Positions 12,101 to 27,329 of a DNA stretch of 64,000 nt are shown here, piece by piece. The stretch comes from Coturnix japonica (taxonomy: Eukaryota; Chordata; Aves; Galliformes; Phasianidae). The translations under genes and the position numbers were made by a program. Each line of letters begins with the position of its first letter. The first letter of the stretch is position 1. The DNA lies in NCBI RefSeq assembly GCF_001577835.2, contig NC_029532.1, forward strand, positions 7,982,301 to 8,046,300, given 5' to 3'. The notes beneath the pieces were generated by a model that ran no database searches, was not told the DNA's origin, and saw only the letters and a program-made list of their open reading frames with translations.

Positions 12101-15100
12101 AACCTGAATGTGCCTTATAAAACATCTGGGTTTCTTTGCCTATAAACTGAGATTCATGTTAATCTCTGCAGTTCAATACCAAAGTGTTTCACAATCTTTT
12201 GGTGACGTTTACTATTCAGATGTTTCATTCATAACCTACATTACATGTTCTGAAGTACTGAATCAGACACTGAAGAAGCCAGGCTACAGAACACCAAGGT
12301 AGACAATGAGGACAGCACCATCCATTCCCATTTAATTGGCACAGACAAATAATTCCAGAATACAATATTCCCCTTATTACAAGGCTCATCTGCTCTTAAG
12401 GCATTATATTCTGATTTTAGAGCAAAAAATCCTACAAAATGAAGCAGTAACTAACAGTAAAAGAAAACATCAGTTAATTTTGTATTTTTAATTTGAACTC
12501 ACAGTTCAGTCCATGGCCTGTTTATATTGGGTCCTGCTTAAACTGGAAACTGAGATTTATTTCTGCAGCTGAAATTCAATAACATAATTACTCAGTCTTT
12601 TTGATAAGCTGAATAAGCCAAGACCATCAGGCCGCCTTCATCTTTTGAGGCAATCCCCAGTATTCTAAGCATTCAGAATCACGACTTTGTGCAGCATTAC
12701 AATATTAGCATTCCAGGGCAGCACTGTCAGTATTAGATAGGCAGTAAAAATAAAAGATGGACTTCCAGCTCCCAAAGGATCACATCAGTGTTTTCCCAAA
12801 GCACTGCAATGACAGGCATTTACTCAGATTTCTGTTGCACAGCCAACACTTCTCAACATTAACTCCTCTTTCTGAAGACATCTTGATGCACATCTTTGTT
12901 CCTAGATGTGCAATTTCCCACCTGCTATACCTGGAACATGTTTTGGTTGAATAGGATACTGCCTAGCAGGCAGCCCTGACAACTCCAATATTGAAACATC
13001 AATTGCATAATCACTCTGTAAATCTTTGTGCTGTCTATACATTAGAGAAAATCTTACGTTTACTTTTTGGTCACTGGTAAAATATTGTCCAACACAAGAC
13101 CTTGGCATGCGACTACAACAAAACCTACTGATTCAGTCTCCTACATTTACTCACCTTGAAAAACAGAATTAACTGATATTATGGGAAGTAGAGGTACCAC
13201 TGAGTTTTTGAAGAGTTATCAATGCAGATTAATACTCATCCACCAAAACTGACAGCACGTTGTGACACACCAGAAATCGGGTTGTAAATTATCCAGCATT
13301 CCCAGAGGTCTCAGATGCCAATTCACAGCACTCCAGACCAGAAGCACTACCAGACCTCCTCTTTGTGACATGCCCTTTCAGTTCAGCAGCAGTACATGAA
13401 CAGTGCTGGCAAACAGGGATTCAGGAGAAGCACAGACATGTGATGAGCTCTGGAAACAGCTTCCCCTTAACCTCAAAGTTAATGAATTTAACAGCGTTTA
13501 TCTTCAAATTTTAATTAGCAGAGATAGCATTACAACTTCTAACTGTAATGGACACAACCAAACCCTGCTAGGATGGCTCTGCACTAACCTGGAAACGAGA
13601 GAAGACTAGCTAGTACTTACTAGTGGATGAACTGGGTTCTGTGGAAGGGCCTTGACAGAGCCCTAGAATGTGAAAAATAGGTGTAAGCACTGCACATTAA
13701 CACAGACTCCTTCACTGTTAAGACACAAATACTGAGCCATTAAAATCTGAACACATAATCAACATTAGAATGCCGCAATAGGAAGAGTGAAAGCTTCCTA
13801 ACAGCATATTCCTATAAGGCTTAATTATCAAACAAGGCAGTTGAGTCGCAGCAAGTATACACACTGTCCCATATAGAGGAGCCTACTGCTGGCATTCTGC
13901 ATTTCTGCACTGTTAAAAATACTTCCCTTCCTCTATTACTGATTCAAACAACTTCCATGAAATTCAGTGACTTACAGCCTCCCAGTACCAGCTGCTCACC
14001 CCCTTGCAGCCCTACCAACACCAGCTTTGGGTTTTGTCAGCATGAGAAGCTTCCATTAAGCATTTGGCCTCCCAGGCATGAAGACAGCATGCAGGCAAGA
14101 AATGGGGGGAAATCTGATTCTCTCACCACCTTCCTCTGCCTACTGCCCACAGTGTTTGCAAACTGCTTTAGCTCCAGCTGCTCACGATTCCAGAAACTTT
14201 TCTTTCTCTTTCAGCCTCATTCCATCCACATCTGCCTGCTGTAATCTCATTTTGTGGGATGCCATGTCTTATTAGCTTTCAAGTGTGATAACACACTGAA
14301 GCATCATGAAAAGCAGATCAGAAAGATGTTCGAGAACTAGAAACTAGCTCTAATTCTAACATAGAAGCATCATTCCTAATGTTCAGGTGTTTGAGGATAT
14401 TAGTCTCCAGTTGTACTAGGAGGTAAATTGCCTTAAGCACAGGAAAAGTATAGGCTTTTTTAAAGAAAGGAAGCTCCCAGTCTTCTCAATGGAAAAATCA
14501 TTTTCAAGTGAGTTTAGGGTGCAATGACACTCTAAGGACAAATCTGAAGCTTTCATTCTAAATTAATTAAGTACAGGCACAGCAATCAACCAGTACTCCA
14601 TTAAATCAAACAACAATCCATAAAACACCACAGCAGCTCCCATCAGCTTCCAACAGAAGTCAACCTTTCCCGTACTTAAGGCACCCCTACAGCATTTGCT
14701 GTACAGATGGCTCAAGGGGACTGCTCCATACAGCAGGTCATGCACAGCAGAACCAGGCCAGAGTGCCACCATGGCCACCTCCATCCCATCTCCACTCCCC
14801 TGGCAGCTGGCTCAGCAGCACCCGACACCTTCATGCTTGCAGACCAGAGTCATCTGAGTTCTCTCCTTGTGTTACATGGAAATTAAACACCCCATGAAAT
14901 CAGAATAGGAGCACTCCCACCTCAGGAGCTCCACTGTCCACCACATTTCACAGATGGGCCACGTTCTGCTTGGCCAGCGTTGCAGCTCAAGGCTCGTCAT
15001 TTGAGCACCAGCCTACCTCACCCCATCCAAACCCTGACCAAGCTTGGAAATACCTCATCCAACCAAAAGCATTAATCCTAGCATGACCTGACCCACACGG

Positions 15101-18100
15101 ACTGAATGAGACAAGAGCAGCTTGAGCCCTGCCCTGGAGAAGGGTAAGATTTTAGGAGGCTTTTTTTAGAGCATCTATACCATATACCATGTGGCTACAA
15201 GAAATTCAAGTATTCTTGCTTACTCTGTAGCACTGCATCACTTTCTGGGCATTATATCCTTACTGACAAATAGGATAACATTTTGTAGATGAAATAAAAC
15301 AAATAAGGAATCCTAATCACAGCTCAATGCAAAAGGCAACAGCTCAAAAACAACATGAAGAATTTCAATATTATTTTAGAGTTAACTGCTTAAAAGAAAA
15401 TGTTCCAAAGCAGTTAAGCATGAGCACACCGCCCTGCTCTCCTTGGTTATTTCCACATACATCCCACTTGTACATTTGTTTTCAATGAGGGATGTGTGCA
15501 ACCAGCCTGCAGCCAGCTGTGCTCCCAATACCTCCCAGCCTCACCCAAGGCCACCATTCCATGTTCTGCAGCACAGCACACCATTGTACCTAACCTCTTC
15601 CGCAATGAAGAAAAGCCATAAATTTACTTTGAGACAGCTTTAGATTCAAGGTCATTTCAAAGCTTTTAATTACTAACCAGAATCTCATCCCCAGCACTGC
15701 GAGCAGCTGGCCACGCTGTCACCAGCCACAACCCACAAGCACTACACTGAGCCCAGCCACGTGGAGCTGGGTCTGGCTGCTCTTGCCACCCAGCACCTGA
15801 AGGCATCAGTGATGGGCACAGGCCCAGGAGCTGCTCTGCCCAACAGCCAGCCTGGAACACACCATGGTGTGCATTAAGCACCGGGGTTTCTCACAGAGTT
15901 AAAGCCCAGAGTATTTCTGAGTGAAACACTTCTGAATTGAGGGTCAGAAACGCTCTGCAGCAGAGAGGGCACAAAGGAACAGCACTTGTCCTTGGGGCTG
16001 GCACTAGGAGGGCATGCTGCCCTATGGCCAGCCCAGAGCCCTCCTGCACCCATAGCAAGCACCCAGCATGATGGGATGGAGTGCTGGTGTTATCACAACA
16101 CTCCTGTCACAATTCGGTCATTATTAAAACAGAAGGAGGAAAACAGCCTGAGCAGCCAAAGGCACCAGGCCGCAGCCCTGCAGAGCTGAGCATGGCCACC
16201 AGCAGCCCCCTCCCACCACCATCCCACTGCCAATAACTGTAACTAACTGCACAGCCTTTCATAGAGACAGAGTCATAAACAACTTGCTTGTTTCAATCTA
16301 CAGCAACTTACTAAAAAATAAGAACTCAAATAACCCCCGTCTACTGGCTATAATAAAAATATACGTAGACATAAGGCTCTATGTAAAATTACAGAAGTTT
16401 TTAAGACAAAATAGGATGAGCATCCAGAGGCATTCCCTGCCCAGGACCAGTGAGTGCAGACAACACCATCACTGTGCCGATACAAAGGCGCACCGATAGG
16501 GCTGGGGGTCCCACTTCCCACCCCAGGTGATTGATCATGCTCTACCCCTTAGAAGGGCTGATTGGTTTCCTGGTGCCAGGAAAATGATTGATGAACGTTT
16601 CAAGCCATGGGCCTCCCTTCCTGCTGGGTGCCCTTTTCTCATGTCTCCAGCAGGCCTGGGGAGCTCTTTCAAGACTAGGAAGTGTCATTTTTATGGATAT
16701 CACCCTGTGGTAGGGACAGTTGGCTGAGGAGAGCCATACGTGAACGAAGATGAAGCAGTAAGGGTCAGCTCATGTGTTTGGATGACAAGGCAGTAGAGCA
16801 TGCATCAGATAAGTTGGAAAATGCAAGGAGGCAAAGACAAGCAGCACAGAGACAACAAGCACAGCTGGATGCACCAAACTACCATACTCAGATCACTGCT
16901 GCAAGGCAGGAACACGAGCTCACACAGCCCTGCACTCAGCAGATGATTCCTCACTTCTCTCCAGTTTTACAGGCCAAGGCAATGCCTCCCCCCCACCACA
17001 GGCCCATGGGAAGTTCTGGTGGGAGACTGGGCTTCAGCTCTTTTTAGACACACAAACTCTTACAAACCCAACCTTAACACTTGCACGCATGACCTCACAG
17101 GAAAGGCACTGCTCTGCTGCTGGTCATAGAACTGCTCAGGGTGTATAATCTTACAGCAAAAGTGCACGTAACACACAGTAACAACATACTCTGATCAGTT
17201 TTTAATATGCACTGCCAAACAAAAAAGTCCCAGCTGTGAGAAAAGAGAAGACCTGTGGAAGAACAGGCAGCATTTGGCAGGACTGCCACGGACCTGAAGT
17301 CCTCCGCTTTGTTACTACACCATGACAGGCATCCTTCAAAAGCTGCAGAATTCCATGTTACATTTCCATGGGATTTTAAAGTTCCCATTGAGTTTCAGCA
17401 GGAAGAGATATTCCAAGGCAAGGGCACCGCAGCAGTGCACAGGCAGCCACGTATTACAGCTCAGGTGAGTTTTTAGCTTTTTTCTGATGCACAGGAGGGA
17501 AATAAAGAACAGCTTTTTTTTTAAGCTTCAAATAGACAGGAACGGCTCCAAGCAGCAGCACCCACACAAACAGTCACTGATGAGGCAATGGGAGGCAGAA
17601 CAACCCCTGCAGTGTCTGAAGGACGTGGGGTCCATCCACCCTCACGCAGCCACCTTATCATGGGGCTGGAGCAGCATTAAGGCACTGCAGATACGTACTG
17701 CTTCCAAGATAATTATTGGTAATCATTTACCAATGCAGAATTTCATTGAAGCTGTCCTACTGGCAGCGCGTTTACTCCAAGAAAACAGCTTGTACTGAAC
17801 CATGTAACCATCTCCATCAACGTCAAATCTGAAAGTTTTTTGTTTTTTTTTTTTAATGTGGTAATTAGAACTGTAATAATTAAGACTTAAGCTAAAGCTC
17901 AAAGGGTGCTCTTGTCCCCCAACTTCCCTTTCTCAATTAACTCCGCAATGTGATAACCAACGTGGCTTAAAGGCTCAAAAAAAAATAAAAGGAAGGATCA
18001 AAAGGCCACTTTAATACAGCTGGAGGGAAAGAATGCACCGCAGCTCACCAGCAGCCATCTGATGAGATCCGGGGCCAATTCTTTATGTAAATGACTTCAT

Positions 18101-20833
18101 TAGAATTACCAGATTACACTGCTGAAGGCTTTATTTAAATAGACGGTTTATCAACAGGATAAACTGTGCTCTCATTCTCAGAGAATGCAGCCTAAATGCG
18201 TTTGTTCTTAGTCACCGCCATGTAAGAGTTGAATAGTAATTTAGTGAACCTCTTCCTCATCCCCCTGCTGAATAAAGCTATCAGAAGTGACCTGCTGGAA
18301 ACTGCAGCAGGGCTGACACCGCTCCCCAGCAGCAGGAGGGGGGCTGTCCTGAACGGGAGAGTCCCTCCTGTCCTACAGCACAGCACCTCTACAGCACATC
18401 ATAACCAAATAAGAGCACTATTATGGCAGTGTCACACCACCTGCCAAACGCTCATCGGTGGTCACAAAGACATGCATGGAGCCTTTCCTGATTAATGATC
18501 TACAGAAGCCATCAATACCGAATTCCAACTTCACACCAAGAGGCTTTTTCCCATCTCACCATCAAACCAAAATGGAGGAATTGGCTCTTCCTCAGTTGCA
18601 GACCTCATTCCTCCCTGTGAGCTCAGAACTGCACTGTTTGTCGCTGCGGAGTGAGATCCATCCCCCCCACACAAACCAGCTCTGCACCCAACTCACACTG
18701 TAACTCCTCCAGGACTCAATCTGACTTTGGCAGCGATGCCGTTCCACCACTCCATTTGTTTTTCTTCCTAAAGCTTCAAAGAAATGTTTACAGCAAGTCA
18801 GCTACAACCCAGCGATATCCACCAAGCAGCCTTTGTTAGGCAAAGGCTTATCTCATCAGATGCAAAGCAACCAAGCAGAAAGAGCCACTAAAACCATCAG
18901 TAACATTTCTAAGAGAGCTGCTGGAAAGGAAAGGATGCGAGCAGTACTTCTCTTAGAGCACAGCACAGCTCTGTGGACCCTTCTCTCTGCCACAAGGCTC
19001 ACTTGAGTGGAGACCTGCCTGACTCTAAGGAACCTGAGGAGCTCTGCTGCTTTCCCAGCACATCCACCCTACAGCACTGCCCGCACAGCAAAGTGAGCAT
19101 TGCCTCAATTGCAGACAGCTGCTCTGCTGCTGCTCCCACCGAACAGAACATCTTTGATGCTACTCGGGTTATTTTCAGGTTTCATTCACAGAAGAAAAAC
19201 ATACCAAATAAAAGCACAGACAAAGTGGTCTCCAGAAGGGACCCTGCTGAGAAGGAATCGTGTCTGCTGCAGGAGAAATCAGTGCCCTCATGAACTGATT
19301 TGGAAAACTAATGTATTTCACCCAGCACCATGTGCAGCATTACAGAGAGTGTCTGTTACACGCTGAGGGAAATCCCCCCCAGAAGGTGAGAGCGCCCAAA
19401 ACGCCTCTCGGACATCAAGGCAGTAAGTGCTGCCATAGAGCCACACTGCTGCATTTCAAAGCAATGCTGGGGTTCCCCCCCACCGCCGGCAGCGCAGCCC
19501 GGCAGCCCGCTCAGGGTTAACCGGGAGCCACGTGCAGAGCTTAAGTTCATTAATGGGTTTTAACAGAGCCACCGCTAATGTAACCTACTTTTATACACGA
19601 TGCCATAAAGTTTAATTGTTTTCTTGAAGAGCGAGCACAGATACCGGCACTTCGAGGTACCAGAAGGGCTAAGAACCTTTGTTAGGTGGGGAAACGCTCC
19701 CAGCCCGATCCCTCGTTGCCATTTGGGGGCATTTTCCGAGCCAGCAAAGCAGCGATCCCACCGCCCCGCTGCAGCCGGCCGGGCAGGGGCTGAAGGTCGC
19801 ACGGTGGCTCCACACCGCGTCAGCACTGCGCGATTTTGGAGGCTCAGAAGCACGGGGGGGGGGGGTTACATCACCCACGGAGCTGCAGGTACCGGCAGCA
19901 ACACACGCACCGGGCAGCTGGAAACCAGCGGGAGCAAACAAAAGGGATCCCGGTCCCACATCTCTCCGGGGAAAAGCGAGAGCAGGCGAACTGCTCGAGC
20001 TGCTGAACGAGGCACCGCAGCGGCAACAGCTCCCAGAGCAAGGCAGAAAGTTCGAAAGGAAAGGTGCAATTCCTCTCATGCAAACGAACATCTAAATAAA
20101 GGAGATAACACGTAACCAGCAACTCCGCGCCCGGAGTCACGGCCACGGGGGACATTCGTGGGTGGTCACAGAAATGCCCATCTCTGCACCGGGTGCATCG
20201 GGGCAGCGCTCGCAGGCAGCAAACGCCGCAGCGCCCGATAAGGAGCCCCTTTTGTTTGAGAGAATCCTTTGTAGAGAAAAGGGCCCGAAGATGGTAAAAT
20301 GCAACCGTAAGCCATAAAAATTGGCAGGGACATTCAAGTGCAGATGCGGCAGCTGCATACTGGAAGTGTAAAAGGGCCCAAATGGTGCCTGCAGCGCGGC
20401 CCGGAGCGCGGGGGCGGCCCCGGGAGCGGAGCGGGGCACTCACCGCCCCCCGGAGCGCCGCGCTCCCCATGGCCGCGCCGGTTCCCGCCCGCGGCGCTCG
20501 GGGCCGGGGCAGCGCCCGGGGCACAAAGCGCGGGGCCGGGAGGGGGCAGCGCGGCCGCGGCCTTTGTTGTGCCCCCGCCGGACCCCGCGCCCCCACCCGC
20601 CGCCACGGGACCCGGTCCGGGACCGCAACGTGACACCGCGCCCCGCACCGCCTCGAGTCCCCGCGGTACGGCCCGGCCCGGCCCGCGCACCGAGTCCCCC
20701 CCCGCACACTCCCCGGCCCGGCGGCCCCGCAGCGCGCCCGGCCCCGCGCCCCGCTCTCACGCTCACCGTTGCGGGCCGGTCCTTTGGCGGCGCCGCGCGG
20801 CTCCGGGAGCTCGGCGGGCGGCTCCAGCTCCAT
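1..20833 (-). CDS. NR6A1: NR6A1 (germ cell nuclear factor), 5' part of gene, partial
   Basis: NR6A1 is an orphan nuclear receptor that represses target genes, for example Oct4, by binding DR0 elements in the nucleus. Only the N-terminal coding part is in the window: exon 1 (20767-20833), exon 2 (13621-13662) and exon 3 (6897-6953), all minus strand. All junctions are phase 1, so the three exons join in one open frame of about 55 codons. The splice product reads RNGLCQ across the first junction, against human RNGFCQ. The zinc-finger and ligand-binding exons are not present and must lie beyond position 1. The position next to a divergent OLFML2A and around the mir-181 pair matches the human NR6A1 locus. 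Exon 1 is the firmest piece; exons 2 and 3 rest on splice sites and frame, since this N-terminal region is poorly conserved. Confidence 0.8.
154..2077. other. NR6A1 intron sequence, left part
   Basis: AT-rich intronic sequence downstream of the third NR6A1 exon in the minus-strand gene. No exon with clear splice sites, no repeat of known family and no RNA gene were recognised. The nuclear receptor zinc-finger exon was looked for on the minus strand and not found, so it should lie left of the window. Confidence 0.5.
2078..2163 (+). ncRNA. MIR181A2: mir-181a precursor hairpin (syntenic to mir-181a-2)
   Basis: The 5p arm at 2093-2115 carries the exact miR-181a mature sequence, with seed ACATTCA starting at base 2094. 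The 3p arm at 2132-2153 is the passenger strand (ACCATCGACCGTTGATTGTA and two more bases) and pairs with the 5p arm to form a typical hairpin with a short AT-rich loop. miR-181a targets include T-cell signalling and differentiation genes. The precursor is transcribed on the plus strand, antisense to NR6A1, and lies 1.6 kb before mir-181b-2, matching the mammalian mir-181a-2/b-2 arrangement. The passenger arm itself resembles mammalian mir-181a-1. Confidence 0.95.
2164..3675. other. Spacer between the two miR-181 hairpins
   Basis: About 1.5 kb that is probably part of the primary miR-181 transcript on the plus strand and of an NR6A1 intron on the minus strand. Several short open frames are present, but none resembles a known protein and none shows a splice pattern I can defend. 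No repeat was recognised. Confidence 0.4.
3676..3762 (+). ncRNA. MIR181B2: mir-181b-2 precursor hairpin
   Basis: The 5p arm at 3690-3712 is the exact miR-181b mature sequence, sharing the ACATTCA seed with miR-181a and differing from it in the middle (ATTCATTG for ATTCAACG). The 3p arm at 3728-3747, CTCACTGATCAATGAATGCA, is identical to the mammalian mir-181b-2 passenger strand, and the flank TGCAAACTGCGGACCA matches the human precursor. It is on the plus strand, antisense to NR6A1, and presumably made from the same primary transcript as the mir-181a hairpin 1.6 kb upstream. Confidence 0.96.
3763..6330. other. NR6A1 intron / downstream of miR-181, nothing recognised
   Basis: Unannotated intronic DNA on the NR6A1 strand. 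It may contain the 3' part of the miR-181 primary transcript. No exon, RNA gene or family repeat could be identified. Confidence 0.4.
6331..6397. promoter_or_regulatory. Inverted pair of CTCF-like motifs
   Basis: GCCATCTAGTGG at 6331-6342 is the reverse complement of CCACTAGATGGC, which fits the CTCF core CCASYAGRKGGC. CCACTAGATGG at 6387-6397 repeats the same core in the other orientation. The two face away from each other about 45 bp apart, roughly 500 bp from the NR6A1 exon at 6897. The base match is seen directly; binding is inferred. Confidence 0.45.
6897..6953 (-). CDS. NR6A1: NR6A1 small coding exon 3
   Basis: On the minus strand a long pyrimidine tract ending TTTCCCATTAG precedes 57 bases and a consensus GTAAGTACC donor. 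Entered in phase 1 it reads TDVEQMSSSPVLPMNSMA and leaves in phase 1. The serine- and proline-rich composition suits the linker ahead of the zinc fingers. I cannot match it to the human protein by sequence; the assignment rests on splice sites, phase and position. Confidence 0.6.
8249..8345. repeat. Compound CA / TA / TG microsatellite
   Basis: A CA run is followed by interrupted ATATAT and GTGTGT runs over about 95 bases. The open frames here encode runs of Tyr, Ile and Val on both strands and are simply repeat translations. Confidence 0.9.
10165..11240 (-). mobile_element. CR1 LINE fragment, old, reverse orientation
   Basis: Read on the plus strand, the order of short matches follows the reverse complement of the chicken CR1 3' half. 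Landmarks are the segment near 10240-10265 (CATTCCAGTGCTGCATCAC), then AAGCTAAACAAATGCAACCC and CCTCAGCCTGTCCTCA at 10458-10497, CAGCACTGACCCCAAG near 10900, CAAGGCATGAATCACTCCAG near 11097, and GCTCCATGCTCTCCCCAGG near 11187. Divergence is high and no open reading frame survives, so this is an old, inactive copy lacking its extreme 3' tail. Ends are approximate. Confidence 0.75.
13621..13662 (-). CDS. NR6A1: NR6A1 small coding exon 2
   Basis: On the minus strand a pyrimidine-rich acceptor ending CATTCTAG is followed by 42 bases and a consensus GTAAGTAC donor. Entered in phase 1 from exon 1, the exon reads GLCQGPSTEPSSST with no stop and leaves in phase 1. GLCQ corresponds to GFCQ in human NR6A1 directly after the exon 1 junction; the rest has diverged. 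Its length is divisible by three, so it could be skipped without breaking the frame. Confidence 0.72.
13663..20766 (-). other. NR6A1: NR6A1 intron 1
   Basis: About 7.1 kb between the exon 1 donor and the acceptor of the 42-base exon. The right-hand 1.1 kb belongs to the CpG-rich promoter island and includes a run of twelve G at 19854-19865. The rest has no recognised gene, RNA or family repeat. Short open frames in this part have no support. Confidence 0.5.
20767..20833 (-). CDS. NR6A1: NR6A1 coding exon 1
   Basis: The start codon is at 20833-20831 on the minus strand. The exon encodes 22 codons beginning MELEPPAELPEPRG and ending PARN, plus the first base of a glycine codon, then a GTGAGC donor. 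Human NR6A1 has a proline-rich N-terminus with LEPPAALPPPPRNG at the same splice point. The long open frame that continues downstream of the donor is an artefact of GC-rich intron sequence. Confidence 0.85.
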
Positions 20834-21339
20834 GGCGGCGCCGGGGCCGGGGCGCGGCGGCTCTCAGGGGCCCCGGCGGCCGCGCTGCCCCATGGCCGCT
20901 CCGGGCGCTGCTGACAGCCCCGAGCCGCCGCTGCGGGCGCCGCGCACGGGCCGTGCCGGGCCGCCCCGCCTCCCGCGAGGAACGCCGGGAAGCGTAGTCC
21001 GCCCGCAGCGCCGGGGAACAGCGGGGAGCGACGCTCCGCCCCATGGCCGCCCCGCCCCCACCGGGACTCGGCCCCGCCCACCGACCCGCCCCGTCCCACG
21101 CGAGGCCGCGCGGCGCCAGGGGGCGGCCGGGATCGGGGCGGGGCGGGGCGGGGCTGCGGGGCGGGGCCGGGAGGGGCAGACGCGGGCGGCGCGAAGCTGT
21201 CCGGCCCCGGGGCGGGTGTCGGTCCCTCCGACGGGCAGAACGGAGCGCGGCTCGGGGCCGGGGCGGGGCGGGGCGGCTCCTCCCCGCGCGGGCCGGGCGG
21301 TGCGGGCCCTCGGTGCGGGCGCTCGGCGCCGCTCTCGCC
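20834..21339. promoter_or_regulatory. Divergent CpG-island promoter of NR6A1 and OLFML2A
   Basis: The NR6A1 start codon (minus) and the OLFML2A start codon (plus) are 506 bp apart, and the whole interval is extremely GC- and CpG-rich. It contains many GC-box cores (GGGGCGGGGC repeats near 21136-21172 and 21261-21275), the kind bound by Sp1-family factors, and no TATA box. Both 5' UTRs must lie within it. The CpG-rich tract extends from about 19.7 to 21.9 kb. Confidence 0.75.
20985..20998 (-). promoter_or_regulatory. ZNF143-type ACTAC...TCCC promoter motif
   Basis: On the minus strand the bases read ACTACGCTTCCCGG. This fits the conserved promoter motif ACTAYRNNNCCCR associated with ZNF143. 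It lies about 150 bp upstream of the NR6A1 start codon and is oriented toward that gene. Confidence 0.4.
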
Positions 21340-26705
<5,366 letters not shown>

Positions 26706-27308
26706 GTGCTGGCCGGGGTGCGGGAACAGCCCAGCTCCCTGAGAGCTCCCTCCACCCAGAAGCCCCACGCTGTGCTGCACGCTGGGGCTGGGCTGAGGGA
26801 GCCCCAGGGTGAAGGGACACCCCCATGACGTGGTGGCTGCTGGGGCTGCAGGGCTGCGTCCCATCTCTGGCGGCTCTGGAAGCCAGAGGAGCTCAGTCCT
26901 GTGTGTCCCCACGCCGGGCACCCACCCCAGCACCGAGCGGCTGCACCCAGCCTGGCCCCTCTCCTGCTGCAGCCCTGGGTGCTCTTGGCCCACCCAGGAC
27001 CATGTCCTGCAGGGCAGGTGCAACTTGGGTGCCGACTCGCTGGGAGGAACAGCCACTGATTGCTATTTTAGAAGACATAATTAAGATGCCTTTGCTTTTG
27101 CAGCTCATTAGCTTGTTATTTAAATGCATTCACAGGATCTGTGCGCTGGCACAGAGCAGCGTTGGTGTGACGCTCTGCCCTGCCTGAACCCAGCACCAGG
27201 CTGGGATGGGCACATGGCCAGGGAGCTGCAGCCTTCGTGCTCCTCCCCAGGCAGGGCAAGCGCCCTGGATCGCTTGGCTTGGTTTCTGTCAATTTAGAAG
27301 TGAACAGT

Positions 27309-27314
27309 ATTAAA
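27309..27314 (+). terminator. OLFML2A: Possible OLFML2A polyadenylation signal
   Basis: ATTAAA, the common variant signal, about 600 bases after the OLFML2A stop codon. A GT-rich stretch (near 27336-27356) follows, as expected for a cleavage site. No canonical AATAAA was noticed between 26706 and this point. Confidence 0.4.
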
Positions 27315-27329
27315 AAGTAACAGATATAA

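Larger units (their letters stand above)
6954..13620 (-). other. NR6A1 intron between the two small exons
   Basis: About 6.7 kb of intron. It holds a TA/TG microsatellite (8249-8345) and an old CR1 fragment (about 10165-11240). One 18-base stretch at 13155-13172 has splice-like ends (see findings). The remainder carries no recognisable gene or repeat. Confidence 0.5.

Noticed and set aside
19871-20833. Minus-strand open frame of 320 codons starting at the NR6A1 ATG
   Set aside because: Only the first 22 codons are exon. A consensus GTGAGC donor follows, at the point where human NR6A1 also splices, and the remainder is intronic GC-rich sequence.
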